Origin: Microbacterium arabinogalactanolyticum
Lineage (GTDB): Bacteria; Actinomycetota; Actinomycetes; Actinomycetales; Microbacteriaceae
Assembly (NCBI RefSeq): GCF_030268005.1
Contig: NZ_BRZC01000007.1
Location: 248,001 to 312,000 of the forward strand
Length of the DNA stretch: 64,000 nt
Direction: 5' to 3'
In this document: one piece after another, positions 16,646 to 24,138 of the stretch
How positions within the stretch are numbered: position 1 is the stretch's first letter
How the letters are laid out: the number at the start of each line of letters is the position of its first letter
The notes under the pieces: generated by a model
What the model was told of the DNA's origin: nothing
Databases searched by the model: none
Seen by the model: the letters and a program-made list of their open reading frames with translations, nothing else
Translations under genes and position numbers: made by a program

Positions 16646-16987
16646 ATGGCTCGAAGAATTGTGCATCAGCTCGTTGACGATATCGATGGCACGCTGCTGG
16701 AGGTCGGGGAGGGCGAGACCGTCCATTTCTCCCTGAACGGCGTGGCGTACGAGATCGACCTGACGAATTCCCACGCGGAGGAGCTGCGTGCGGCTCTCGA
16801 CCCGTACATCAAGGCCGGGCGTCGCGCCTCGGCCGGAACCGCCCGCGCCGCCGCTCCCCGCCGCCGGGCATCGCGAGACTCCGAGGTCGGTGAGATCCGC
16901 GAGTGGGCGAAGGCCCAGGGCCTGAAGGTCTCCGAACGGGGCCGCATCGCCGCGGACGTCATGGACGCATACCGCGCGGCGCACTGA
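16646..16987 (+). CDS. lsr2: Lsr2-like nucleoid-associated protein
   Basis: 113 residues. Residues 1-60 form the dimerisation domain (MARRIVHQLVDDIDGT, VHFSLNGVAYEIDLTN), followed by a basic Ala-rich linker and the DNA-binding domain EIREWAKAQGLKVSERGRIAADV, in which the RGR element inserts into the minor groove of AT-rich DNA. Lsr2 silences horizontally acquired AT-rich genes and compacts the nucleoid. ATG 16646 is chosen over 16610 because the conserved N-terminus begins there. The 75 bases upstream are unusually AT-rich for this window, which may allow autoregulation. Confidence 0.93.
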   Translation: MARRIVHQLVDDIDGTLLEVGEGETVHFSLNGVAYEIDLTNSHAEELRAALDPYIKAGRRASAGTARAAAPRRRASRDSEVGEIREWAKAQGLKVSERGRIAADVMDAYRAAH

Positions 16988-17001
16988 CATCCGGAATGCA
17001 G

Positions 17002-17035
17002 CGAAGGCCGATGCTCCTCGGGGCATCGGCCTTCG
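17002..17035. terminator. Terminator between lsr2 and tRNA-Arg
   Basis: A 13-bp perfect stem (CGAAGGCCGATGC and complement) with an 8-base loop lies between lsr2 (+) and tRNA-Arg (-), serving either or both. Confidence 0.75.
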
Positions 17036-17042
17036 TCATGCG

Positions 17043-17116
17043 TGCCCTCGACAGGATTCGAACCTGCGACCTGCCCTTTAGGAGAGGGCCGCTCTATCCG
17101 ACTGAGCTACGAGGGC
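17043..17116 (-). tRNA. tRNA-Arg (anticodon CCT)
   Basis: Minus strand, 74 bases: acceptor GCCCTCG/CGAGGGC, D stem GCTC/GAGC, anticodon stem GCCCT/AGGGC around loop CTCCTAA, T arm GCAGG-TTCGAAT-CCTGT. Anticodon CCT reads AGG (arginine). No encoded CCA. Confidence 0.95.
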
Positions 17117-17157
17117 GCCCGGCAAGTCTAGCCGAGCGAACGCCGGCCGCCTGAAAC

Positions 17158-17655
17158 CTACGCCGCGAGCGCGAGGTACGGCTCCCAGCGCGGGTCACCG
17201 CGCTCACCGCCGCGCACCGTCCACGCCGTGCCGTGCGGCGGTCGCGGCGTCATCCGCAGTTCCCAGCCCATCTCCTGCGGGGTGCGGTCGCTCTTGATGT
17301 TGTTGCACTTCAGGCAGCAGGCGACGAGGTTCTCCCAGCTGTCCGCCCCTCCCCGCGAGCGCGGAAGGATGTGGTCGATCGTCGACGCACTCCGTCCGCA
17401 GTAGCCGCAGCGGTGGTCGTCCCGGCGGAGCACGCCCCGCCGGGTTACAGGAACGCGCCTCGATGACGGCACGCGCACATAGCGGGTGAGCAGGATCACG
17501 ACCGGCCGGTCGTATGCGTTGCGTCCCGCCCAGACGGGATCGCCCTCCACGTGCTCGATCACGCTGGCTTTGTCGTTCATCACGAGCACCATGGCTCTCT
17601 TGAACGAGACCACGGTGAGGGGCTCGTATCCGGCGTTCAGGACCAGTGTGCGCAT
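17158..17655 (-). CDS. HNH endonuclease
   Basis: 165 residues. The core reads CGYCGRSASTIDHILPRSRGG, then SWENLVACCLKCNNIKSDRTP: two CxxC pairs bind structural zinc, and the Asp-His, Asn and Lys-rich helix form the beta-beta-alpha metal site. The N-terminal MRTLVLNAGYEPLTVVSFKRA is characteristic of a widespread group of stand-alone HNH proteins, often host genes, whose DNA target is unknown. ATG 17655 is preferred over 17664 because GAGAGGA sits eight bases upstream of it. A structured leader with a terminator lies 90 bases before the start (see 17745-17910), suggesting regulation by attenuation. Confidence 0.88.
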   Translation of the reverse strand: MRTLVLNAGYEPLTVVSFKRAMVLVMNDKASVIEHVEGDPVWAGRNAYDRPVVILLTRYVRVPSSRRVPVTRRGVLRRDDHRCGYCGRSASTIDHILPRSRGGADSWENLVACCLKCNNIKSDRTPQEMGWELRMTPRPPHGTAWTVRGGERGDPRWEPYLALAA

Positions 17656-17744
17656 CGTCGTCATCCTCTCGATCCGGCCGGGATGGCTTCCCGGCGCTCT
17701 CGACTCACACGACGCCGCGCGGACAGCAGGCGGTCGCAGGGACG

Positions 17745-17775
17745 AAAAAAGGCGCTGCCTTACAGACAGCGCCTT
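17745..17775 (-). terminator. Strong intrinsic terminator upstream of the HNH gene
   Basis: On the minus strand a 9-bp stem (AAGGCGCTG/CAGCGCCTT) with a 9-base loop is followed by six T residues, the clearest intrinsic terminator in the window. It stands about 90 bases before the HNH start, so transcription entering from upstream must read through it or the HNH gene must have its own promoter. Confidence 0.85.
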
Positions 17776-17870
17776 CCACGCTCGACGGTGTCGAGCCGTC
17801 CCTGCGGACGATGCCGAAGAACCAGACGACCGAGCGCATCCATGGTTCGGATGCTCGGTAACTGCTCCAT
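17760..17870 (-). CDS. Candidate 36-aa leader peptide ending in the terminator loop
   Basis: ATG at 17870 follows GGGAGAAGCCG, a good ribosome-binding arrangement, and the frame runs 36 codons to a TAA (17760-17762) inside the loop of the terminator. The product is Arg-rich (begins MEQLPSIRTMDALGRLV, ends ERGRRCL). A ribosome finishing this ORF would cover the 5' arm of the terminator and favour readthrough. Its codon use is less GC3-biased than real genes here, so the peptide itself may not matter, or the ORF may be chance. Confidence 0.4.
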   Translation of the reverse strand: MEQLPSIRTMDALGRLVLRHRPQGRLDTVERGRRCL

Positions 17871-17912
17871 CGGCTTCTCCCGTCCGTACGACGACGGGTA
17901 CAGGCTAGCCCA

Positions 17913-17948
17913 TCCGTCTGAACAGCGCGGGAACGGCGCTCAGACGGA
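17913..17948 (-). terminator. Hairpin after the M23 peptidase gene
   Basis: TCCGTCTGA and its complement form a perfect 9-bp outer stem with an inner GCGC/GCGC pairing, 15 bases after the peptidase stop. It lacks a T run, so it may act in a Rho-aided or RNA-protecting way. Confidence 0.55.
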
Positions 17949-17963
17949 CGACGACGTGTCGGG

Positions 17964-18800
17964 TCAGCCCGCGTTCGCGCGCAACCAGGAGATCGGCTCG
18001 ACGAGGGAGCCGTTCACGTGCACCTCGAAGTGCAGGTGGGCGCCGTAGGAGCGACCCGTGTTCCCGACCTTGCCGATGAACTGTCCGGGCTGGACGGTCT
18101 GGCCGGCCGAGACGGCGCGCGTGCCGTTCGTCATGTGGCCGTAGAGCGTGGAGACGCGCTGACCGCCGACCACCGAGTCGATGACGATGGCGACGCCGTA
18201 GCCGAAGTAGCTCTCGGACGAGACGCGCACCACACCGCCCGCGGCGGCGAAGATCGGGGTGCCGGCCGGCGCCACCATGTCGGCGCCGTTGTGGCCGCTG
18301 CCGACCGTGCGGCTGACGTAGTACGAGCCCTGCGGGAGCGGGTAGCGCACCTCACCGGAGCCGGCCGCGACCAGTCGCAGGTCGGCGTCGCTCAGTCGGC
18401 CGCCGGCGCCCGCGGTGCGCGCGGCGGCAGCAGCGGCGGCGCGCTTCTTGGCGGCCTCCTCGGCCTTCTTCTTCGCGATCTCGTCGGGCGTGGTCGCGGC
18501 GTAGGTGCCGCGGTCGAGCGGAGCCGTGGTGGCCTCGGATGCCACGACGAGCGACTGCGCGTCGTCGGCGGCCATCTGCTGAAGGGTCGCGGCACCGGAC
18601 TTGGCGGACGCGCCGCCGGTCGCTGCGTAGGCGGGAAGTGCGACGGCGGCGACGAGAGCACCGACTGCCGCGAAGATCGCGACAGTGCGCATGGGCTTCA
18701 CGCTGGAGCGGGTGCCTGTGCGGCTGGCGGCGCGTCCTCGCACCTTCCTGCTCTTCTTCGGGTCTTCAGCTGCGTCGGTCGTGGCGATGTCTTCGGCCAA
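17964..18800 (-). CDS. Secreted M23-family peptidase
   Basis: About 278 residues from a TTG start. A basic N-terminal region precedes one signal-anchor segment (VAIFAAVGALVAAVALPAYAA), then an Ala/Lys-rich helical linker, and a C-terminal LytM/M23 domain with the zinc-binding HNGADM and HLHFEVH motifs (His, Asp, His). M23 peptidases cut peptidoglycan cross-bridges during growth and division. The TTG at 18800 is preferred to the ATG at 18830 because AGGAGG lies eight bases before it while the ATG has no ribosome site. The leader upstream is long and structured. Confidence 0.88.
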   Translation of the reverse strand: MAEDIATTDAAEDPKKSRKVRGRAASRTGTRSSVKPMRTVAIFAAVGALVAAVALPAYAATGGASAKSGAATLQQMAADDAQSLVVASEATTAPLDRGTYAATTPDEIAKKKAEEAAKKRAAAAAAARTAGAGGRLSDADLRLVAAGSGEVRYPLPQGSYYVSRTVGSGHNGADMVAPAGTPIFAAAGGVVRVSSESYFGYGVAIVIDSVVGGQRVSTLYGHMTNGTRAVSAGQTVQPGQFIGKVGNTGRSYGAHLHFEVHVNGSLVEPISWLRANAG

Positions 18801-18903
18801 AAGGGATTCCTCCTGCGCCTCCGCGCTCATTCGGGCTAGCGCAGGCTCGTCAGCAATGTCGATTCTCGGGCACGTATGTCACACGGCACGTTGTGCGAAC
18901 TGC

Positions 18904-18996
18904 TCACGGGGACGACGAGCCAGGGAGGCGATCCCCGTGATCGTCACCGACGGGCTTCTTCGTCGGCGACCCCAACGACGTTACCGGAAGATAACG
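18904..18996 (-). other. Structured 5' leader of the M23 peptidase gene
   Basis: Three hairpins lie in the 5' leader: TCACGGGGA pairing over 18904-18940, a 10-bp stem over 18943-18970, and CGTTA/TAACG over 18979-18996. The whole space 18801-19053 has no gene. Actinobacterial wall-hydrolase genes are often preceded by c-di-AMP (ydaO/yuaA) riboswitches, but I could not find that consensus here. Confidence 0.45.
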
Positions 18997-19053
18997 ATTC
19001 TGTCACCCTCCGAACCTGGCAATCTTCCTGGCGGAGGGAGAAAGATCATCTGA

Positions 19054-19755
19054 TCAGGAGTTACCGCCGACCAGGAAGATGTGAGACGCCAGCTCGACCG
19101 GCAGCTCCAGACCCTCTTCGCGGCCTTCCATGCGGATGAGGACGTAGCCCTCGTTGTACCGGTAGTCCCCTCGAGCGCCGGGGACGACACCGGCGTCGCG
19201 TAGCTGCTCGAGCAGCTCGGGATCCACCTGAGCGGGCTCGGCGAGGCGCCGGACGGTGCCCTCGATCGGCTCACCAGCGGCGTCCAGCTTCTTGACCAGT
19301 CCGATCACGCCGTCGTCGAAGGAGCGCGTCGGGACGTCGCCGAGCTGGTCGAGGCCGGGGATCGGGTTGCCGTATGGCGACTCCGTCGGATGACCGAGCA
19401 GTTCCACGAGCCGGCGCTCGACCTGCTCGCTCATGACGTGCTCCCACCGGCAGGCCTCTTCGTGGACGAACGCCCAGTCCAGCCCGATGACATCGGAGAG
19501 CAGCCGCTCGGCGAGGCGGTGCTTGCGCATGACGTCGACGGCCTTGCGGCGGCCGGCATCCGTGAGCTCGAGCCGGCGGTCCTCGGAGACGACGACGAGG
19601 CCATCGCGCTCCATACGCCCCACGGTCTGCGACACAGTCGGACCAGAGTGCCCGAGGCGCTCGGAGATGCGCGCGCGCAGGGGCACGATGTTCTCCTCCT
19701 CGAGCTCGAGGATGGTGCGGAGATACATCTCGGTCGTGTCGATCAGATCGGTCAT
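19054..19755 (-). CDS. DtxR/IdeR-type iron-dependent repressor
   Basis: 233 residues with the three-domain DtxR layout: winged helix (MTDLIDTTEMYLRTILELEEE, LGHSGPTVSQTVGRMERDGL), metal-binding dimerisation domain (HRLAERLLSDVIGL, HEEACRWEHVMSE with His, Glu and Cys ligands), and a C-terminal SH3-like FeoA-type domain (ELASHIFLVGG). With Fe2+ it binds iron boxes and represses iron uptake. ATG 19755 has a GGAGGG site. A candidate iron box overlaps its -10 region, so it may regulate itself and the divergent serC. Confidence 0.9.
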   Translation of the reverse strand: MTDLIDTTEMYLRTILELEEENIVPLRARISERLGHSGPTVSQTVGRMERDGLVVVSEDRRLELTDAGRRKAVDVMRKHRLAERLLSDVIGLDWAFVHEEACRWEHVMSEQVERRLVELLGHPTESPYGNPIPGLDQLGDVPTRSFDDGVIGLVKKLDAAGEPIEGTVRRLAEPAQVDPELLEQLRDAGVVPGARGDYRYNEGYVLIRMEGREEGLELPVELASHIFLVGGNS

Positions 19756-19774
19756 GCGGGCCCTCCGGAGGTTC

Positions 19775-19793
19775 TTAGGCAAGCCTACCTTTT
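19775..19793. promoter_or_regulatory. Candidate DtxR/IdeR iron box
   Basis: TTAGGCAAGCCTACCTTTT matches the 19-bp iron-box consensus at 13 positions, including the central AGCCTA and left TTAGG. It starts 20 bases before the dtxR ATG and covers a TAGGCT -10 box on that strand, and lies 63 bases before serC. Confidence 0.65.
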
Positions 19794-19843
19794 CACAGGA
19801 GCTCGTCGCCGTCATGCGGGCGGAAGGGCACGGGATACCCGCC

Positions 19844-19849
19844 TACAAT
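19844..19849 (+). promoter_or_regulatory. -10 box of serC (leaderless)
   Basis: TACAAT lies six bases before the serC ATG, with no ribosome site between, as expected for a leaderless mRNA. Confidence 0.65.
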
Positions 19850-19855
19850 CGACCC

Positions 19856-20962
19856 ATGGCGATCGAGATCCCCCGAGAACTCCTGCCCGTCGACGGACGC
19901 TTCGGCTGCGGTCCGTCCAAAGTGCGCCCCGCGCAGGTCGAGGCGCTCGCCTCGGTCGGAGAGAGTCTGCTGGGCACCTCTCACCGCCAGCTGCCGGTCA
20001 AGAACCTGGTCGCGAGCGCTCGTGAGCGCCTCTCCACGCTGTTCCGTCTTCCCGACGGATACGAGATCATCCTCGGCAACGGTGGATCCACGGCGTTCTG
20101 GGACGCCGCGGCCTTCGGACTGATCGAGCGCCGCAGTCAGAACCTGGTGTTCGGCGAGTTCGGCGGCAAGTTCGCCAAGGCGGCCGCGGCCCCGTGGCTG
20201 GAGGCGCCCGATGTGCGCAACGCGGAGCCCGGGTCGCTGACCTCGGCCGAGGTCGTCGAGGGCATCGACGTCTACGCCTGGCCGCACAACGAGACCTCCA
20301 CCGGTGTGGCCGCACCCGTGCAGCGCGTCGCCGCAGAGGGCGCCCTCACCGTGATCGACGCGACCAGCGCGGCGGGCGGCATCGACTTCGATGTGACGCA
20401 GGCAGACGTCTACTACTTCGCGCCGCAGAAGAACCTCGGCTCCGACGGCGGCCTGTGGTTCGCGGCGGTCTCCCCCGCCGCCGTCGAGCGCATCGAGCGC
20501 ATCGCGGCATCCGGCCGGTACATCCCGGAGTTCCTCAGCCTGAAGAACGCCCTGGACAACTCGCGGCTCAGCCAGACCCTGAACACTCCGGCGCTCACCA
20601 CGCTGCACCTGCTGGACAGCCAGCTCGCGTGGATCCTGAACCACGGCGGACTGGAGTGGGCGGCCGCCCGCACCGCCGAGTCGTCCGGTCTGCTGTATGA
20701 CTGGGCCGAGGCCACCTCGGTCACCACGCCGTTCGTCGTCGACCCGGCGCACCGCTCCCCCGTCGTCGCGACCATCGACTTCGACGGGGTCGATGCGGCG
20801 GCCATCGCCAAGACGCTGCGCGCCAACGGCATCGTCGACACCGAGCCCTACCGCAAGCTCGGCCGCAACCAGCTGCGCATCGCGACGTTCGTGTCGATCG
20901 AACCCGATGACGTGCGCCAGCTGATCCGCTCTATCGAGTTCGTGCTCGAGCACCAGGGCTGA
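19856..20962 (+). CDS. serC: Phosphoserine aminotransferase
   Basis: 368 residues, class V PLP aminotransferase of the short actinobacterial SerC type. FGCGPSKVRP at the start, GNGGSTAFWDAA, the cofactor-contacting DATSAAGGIDFD and the Schiff-base lysine in YYFAPQKNLGSDGG are all present. It converts 3-phosphohydroxypyruvate and glutamate to phosphoserine for serine and vitamin B6 synthesis. The serC, DUF3027, cold-shock, XPB order is also known in mycobacteria. Start fixed by the conserved N-terminus and TACAAT box. Confidence 0.95.
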   Translation: MAIEIPRELLPVDGRFGCGPSKVRPAQVEALASVGESLLGTSHRQLPVKNLVASARERLSTLFRLPDGYEIILGNGGSTAFWDAAAFGLIERRSQNLVFGEFGGKFAKAAAAPWLEAPDVRNAEPGSLTSAEVVEGIDVYAWPHNETSTGVAAPVQRVAAEGALTVIDATSAAGGIDFDVTQADVYYFAPQKNLGSDGGLWFAAVSPAAVERIERIAASGRYIPEFLSLKNALDNSRLSQTLNTPALTTLHLLDSQLAWILNHGGLEWAAARTAESSGLLYDWAEATSVTTPFVVDPAHRSPVVATIDFDGVDAAAIAKTLRANGIVDTEPYRKLGRNQLRIATFVSIEPDDVRQLIRSIEFVLEHQG

Positions 20963-20975
20963 GCCCCGAAACACG

Positions 20976-21012
20976 GAACGCCCGCACCGACCGTCAGGTC
21001 GTGCGGGCGTTC
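20976..21012. terminator. Bidirectional terminator between serC and DUF3027 gene
   Basis: GAACGCCCGCAC pairs perfectly with its complement, with GACC/GGTC inside after one bulged base; located between two convergent genes. Confidence 0.8.
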
Positions 21013-21024
21013 TCCGTTCTGGGG

Positions 21025-21651
21025 TCACTCCTCCTCGTCGGAGTCGTCACCATCCTCATCCTCGTCGGACTCGTCGTCCTCGTCGGACTCGTCGTCGTCG
21101 TCCTCGTCGGACTCGTCGTCGTCATCGGACTCGACGTCCTCGTCGTCCTCGTCATCCTCATCGGATGAGTCGTCGTCGTCCGCGTCCAGCTCGTCGATGT
21201 CGACGCCGTCGAGGTCACCCGCGTGCAGCAGGTCGCTCTCGTCGTGGTCGTCGTCCCCGTCGGAGTCCTCGTCATCGGACTCGTCGGCGTCGTCGTCCGC
21301 ATCCTCACCCGCAGCGGCCGCCTGCTCGGCGAGCTCCGCCTGGTGCGCGCGATACTCGGCCAGCCGCTCGGCCCACGGCACCCAGTCCGGGGCCAGGAGG
21401 GCGCTCTCGCCGGGCATCAGCTCGACCTCGAGCACCGTCGGCTCCTCGCCGTCGACCTGCGCGACCGAGACCGTCCAGTACCACCCCGGGTATCCGGGGA
21501 GGCGGTTCTCGAAGCGCAGCGAGACCGCGCCGCTCTCCTCGACGGAGTGACCGGCGGCCGGCCCGACGGTGGATGCCGGGGTGATCTCGTGCAGCGCGGC
21601 GAGCGCGAGCTCCCGCGTCGCCGAAGCGAGTTCGTCAGGCGTCGAGGTCAT
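21025..21651 (-). CDS. DUF3027-type protein with a long acidic tail
   Basis: 208 residues. Residues 1-110 hold the DUF3027 core (VSLRFENRLPGYPGWYWTVSV, LAPDWVPWAERLAEY). From about residue 115 to the end the chain is nearly only Asp, Glu and Ser with a few Gly and His, encoded by imperfect GTC-rich tandem repeats on the plus strand. The tail should be disordered and strongly negative, and may mimic DNA or RNA or bind basic proteins. It overlaps the cold-shock gene by 17 bases, so the two are coupled. Function of DUF3027 is unknown. Confidence 0.8.
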   Translation of the reverse strand: MTSTPDELASATRELALAALHEITPASTVGPAAGHSVEESGAVSLRFENRLPGYPGWYWTVSVAQVDGEEPTVLEVELMPGESALLAPDWVPWAERLAEYRAHQAELAEQAAAAGEDADDDADESDDEDSDGDDDHDESDLLHAGDLDGVDIDELDADDDDSSDEDDEDDEDVESDDDDESDEDDDDESDEDDESDEDEDGDDSDEEE

Positions 21652-22003
21652 CAGCGACCTTGCGGAGCACGGCGGGCAGAGCCCGGCTGGTGGGACGGCC
21701 GTGGCGCAGGTCCGCGCTCGCGTCGTCGAGCATCTTCATGAGGTCCTCGATGATCACGGCCATGTCATGGGCGTTCGCGCGCGGGGTCTTCGCGCGAGCG
21801 GGCGGTGCGTCCAGCACGCGCACGGAGAGGGCCTGCGGGCCGCGGCGGCCGTCTGCGAGGCCGAACTCCACGCGGGTGTTCTTCTTCACGGAGACGCCTG
21901 CAGGAAGGGCAGAGGCGTGCAGGAAGACGTCCTGGCCGTCATCGGATGCGATGAAGCCGAACCCCTTCTCGTCGTCGTAGAACCTGACCTTGCCGGTGGG
22001 CAT
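21635..22003 (-). CDS. Cold-shock-domain protein with C-terminal extension
   Basis: 122 residues. The first 67 are a cold-shock domain with both RNA-binding motifs (KGFGFI and VFLH) and the start GKVRFYDDEKGFGFIAS. The remaining ~55 residues form a helical extension (DMAVIIEDLMKMLDDASADLR, ALPAVLRKVADDL) not found in ordinary 67-residue CspA proteins. It binds single-stranded RNA or DNA. ATG 22003 begins the conserved domain. Its end overlaps the start of the DUF3027 gene. Confidence 0.9.
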   Translation of the reverse strand: MPTGKVRFYDDEKGFGFIASDDGQDVFLHASALPAGVSVKKNTRVEFGLADGRRGPQALSVRVLDAPPARAKTPRANAHDMAVIIEDLMKMLDDASADLRHGRPTSRALPAVLRKVADDLDA

Positions 22004-22129
22004 GGGAGAACCTCGCTGAGTGTCGCTGTCGTGAATCGTCGCGCGGCGGCGCGACCCCTCCAGCCTACCCGTGCACCCGGTGCGGACGCTCGATCCCGCG
22101 CAACCGCCCAGGCGATACGCTGGAGTGTG

Positions 22130-22405
22130 ATGAGCACGCACGAAGACAGCAGCGGCACCTCAAACGGTCTGCTCGATCGCATCCTGGCATACACGGCCCT
22201 GGCGCTGACCGCGGCGTCCATCATCTGCTTCTTCGCGATCCCCATCGGCACCGCCACCGGCATGCAGCAGAAGGACTTCGGCCAGGGCGCCTGGCCCTTC
22301 ATCGCGGCGCTGCCGCTCTACGGCCTTCCCGTCGCGTTCCTGATGATCATCACGCTGCTGATCATCACCTTCGTCCGCAGGGGACGCGCGAACACGCGCC
22401 GCTGA
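22130..22405 (+). CDS. Small two-helix membrane protein
   Basis: 91 residues with two hydrophobic helices (LAYTALALTAASIICFFAIPIG and ALPLYGLPVAFLMIITLLIITFV) and a basic end. A TACGCT box lies close upstream (22116-22121), consistent with a leaderless start at ATG 22130 or GTG 22127. A small membrane protein sits in this position beside the XPB locus in other Actinobacteria. Function unknown. Confidence 0.7.
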   Translation: MSTHEDSSGTSNGLLDRILAYTALALTAASIICFFAIPIGTATGMQQKDFGQGAWPFIAALPLYGLPVAFLMIITLLIITFVRRGRANTRR

Positions 22406-22412
22406 GCCGAGG

Positions 22413-24098
22413 ATGAGCACCCACGCGCGCCCGCTGGCCGACAGGCTGGCCGCGGTGAGCGATGCCCGGCTGGCCGACCTGCTGCGCAGCCGTGCGGTGC
22501 GCCCCGACGCCGAGTGGTCGGACTTCTTCGACGCAGCGGAGGCGCTGCTCGAGCCGGTCTCCATCGAGCGCGGACTCGCGGCGCTCACCCGCGCCGAAGC
22601 GCGCGCCCTGACAGGCGCCGTCGCGGGTGAGGCGGATGCCGACGAGCTGACGATGCTCGCCGAACGAGGTCTCGTCGACGACGGGGGCCGGGTCCCGGCG
22701 CCGGTCGCCGCCGCGGTGACCGCTCACCCACCGGTGCCGGAGCTCGACCCTGTCGAGGAGACCCCGGCATCCGCCGCGGGGTCGGCCCGTGCCGCAGAGC
22801 GCGCGTTCACGACGGTGGGCGCGCTGGCCGACCTGCTGCTGACTGCCAGGACCACGCCACTGGCGCTCGTCGCCACCGGCGCCCTGAGCGCCACGGAGAA
22901 GCGCAGATTCGCCCCCGGCGACGATCCGGACGAGCTGCGCGAGATCGCCGACCTGACCGGACTCGCGCACGCCGTCGACCGCGAGCTCCGCGTCACCGCC
23001 GCCGCCGAGCGCTGGCTCGACTCGTCGTTCGCGGAGCGCTGGAGCATGCTGGCCGACGGCTTCCGGAAGGCCCTGCCCGCGGGCATCCGCTCAGGCGGCG
23101 GATGGCTGCCCGTCGGGATGTGGGCCGACGCCCATCCCTGGGACGAGGCCTGGCCGGCACGAGCAGACGCCCTCCGGCACCTGGCGACGATGCTCGGTCT
23201 GCGCACGCCCGACCACGCGGAGCCGGCCTGGGCGCGTCGACTGCGCGAGGGCGCCGAGCCGGACACCACGGACCTCGAGGCGCTGCTGCCCACGGAGGTG
23301 GATCGGCTGTTCCTGCAGAACGACCTGACCGCCATCGCGCCGGGGCCGCTGCAGCCCGCGCTCGACAATCGCCTGCGCGGCATGACCGAGCACGAGACCG
23401 GCGCTCAGACCTCGTCGTACCGGTTCACCGCCGACTCGGTGGCCGGCGCGCTCGTCGACGGCGAGACCGAGCAGAGCATCCTGTCGTTCCTGCGGGAGAT
23501 CTCGCTGACCGGTCTTCCGCAGCCGCTCGAATACCTGGTCGCGCAGGCCGCGGCACGGCACGGACTGGTCAGGGTCGGCCCGGATGCCACCGGTGGCACC
23601 GCGGTGTCGAGCACGGACGAGAACCTGCTGCAGGCCATCGAGGTCGACCGCAATCTGCGTCCCATGGGCCTGGTCCGCGACGGCGACCGGCTGGTCTCGC
23701 GCGTCAGCGCGGAGACCGTCGCCTGGGCGCTGGCGGATGCCCGCTACCCGGCGACGCTGGTGGACCGCGACGGCGCGACGGTGGCGGCGCTGCGCCGCCG
23801 GGTCGCGCCGACCGCACCCGCGCATCCCCCGACGTATGCGACGCTCATCGCCCGTCTGCGGGCGCACCGCGGCCCGGACGCGGATGCCGCATGGCTGGAC
23901 CGCGAGCTGGAGGCCGCCGTCCGCGCCCGCGCGCTCATGCTCGTCGAGGTCGCCATGCCGGACGGCTCGAGCCGGGAGCTGACGCTGGAGGCATCCGGCA
24001 TCGGCGGCGGGCGCCTGCGCGGTCGCGACCGCGCCGCCGACGTCGAGCGGACGCTCCCGGTGCGCAGCATCCGCTCGGTGCGGGTGCTCGAGAGCTGA
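22413..24098 (+). CDS. Helicase-associated protein (XPB partner)
   Basis: 561 residues rich in helical, winged-helix-like segments; the middle part (PTEVDRLFLQNDLTAIAPGPL and SYRFTADSVAGALVDGETEQSILSFL) fits the helicase-associated domain found in proteins paired with bacterial XPB. It has no ATPase motifs. It begins eight bases after the small membrane protein and precedes the XPB helicase by 40 bases, a pairing conserved in Actinobacteria. The likely role is a DNA- or XPB-binding partner in repair (inference). Confidence 0.85.
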   Translation: MSTHARPLADRLAAVSDARLADLLRSRAVRPDAEWSDFFDAAEALLEPVSIERGLAALTRAEARALTGAVAGEADADELTMLAERGLVDDGGRVPAPVAAAVTAHPPVPELDPVEETPASAAGSARAAERAFTTVGALADLLLTARTTPLALVATGALSATEKRRFAPGDDPDELREIADLTGLAHAVDRELRVTAAAERWLDSSFAERWSMLADGFRKALPAGIRSGGGWLPVGMWADAHPWDEAWPARADALRHLATMLGLRTPDHAEPAWARRLREGAEPDTTDLEALLPTEVDRLFLQNDLTAIAPGPLQPALDNRLRGMTEHETGAQTSSYRFTADSVAGALVDGETEQSILSFLREISLTGLPQPLEYLVAQAAARHGLVRVGPDATGGTAVSSTDENLLQAIEVDRNLRPMGLVRDGDRLVSRVSAETVAWALADARYPATLVDRDGATVAALRRRVAPTAPAHPPTYATLIARLRAHRGPDADAAWLDRELEAAVRARALMLVEVAMPDGSSRELTLEASGIGGGRLRGRDRAADVERTLPVRSIRSVRVLES

Positions 24099-24124
24099 GC
24101 AGAGCCTCTCCCGGACGTCGCCGG

Positions 24125-24130
24125 TAGACT
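24125..24130 (+). promoter_or_regulatory. -10 box of the XPB helicase gene
   Basis: TAGACT eight bases before the ATG at 24139; an internal promoter giving a nearly leaderless mRNA. Confidence 0.5.
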
Positions 24131-24138
24131 GGTCTGCT

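Larger units (their letters stand above)
17745..17910 (-). ncRNA. Candidate structured leader RNA / small RNA ahead of the HNH gene
   Basis: On the minus strand about 165 bases form successive hairpins: CCCGTC/GACGGG; an extended one closed by GCCGA/TCGGC and containing CCGAG-CATCC paired with GGATG-CTCGG; CGTCC/GGACG; and GCTCGAC/GTCGAGC, ending in the terminator at 17745-17775. A TAGCCT hexamer near 17905-17910 could be its -10 box. It may be an attenuator controlling the HNH gene or an independent small RNA. I could not match it to 6S RNA, SRP RNA, tmRNA or a known riboswitch. Confidence 0.5.

Noticed and set aside
17665..17905. 6S RNA, SRP RNA or tmRNA in the HNH leader
   Set aside because: None of the diagnostic sequences (SRP tetraloop region, tRNA-like end, 6S bubble) could be recognised; kept only as an unnamed structured RNA.
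18801..18996. ydaO/yuaA c-di-AMP riboswitch
   Set aside because: Gene context fits, but the conserved 3' part of the riboswitch is not visible; reported only as a structured leader.
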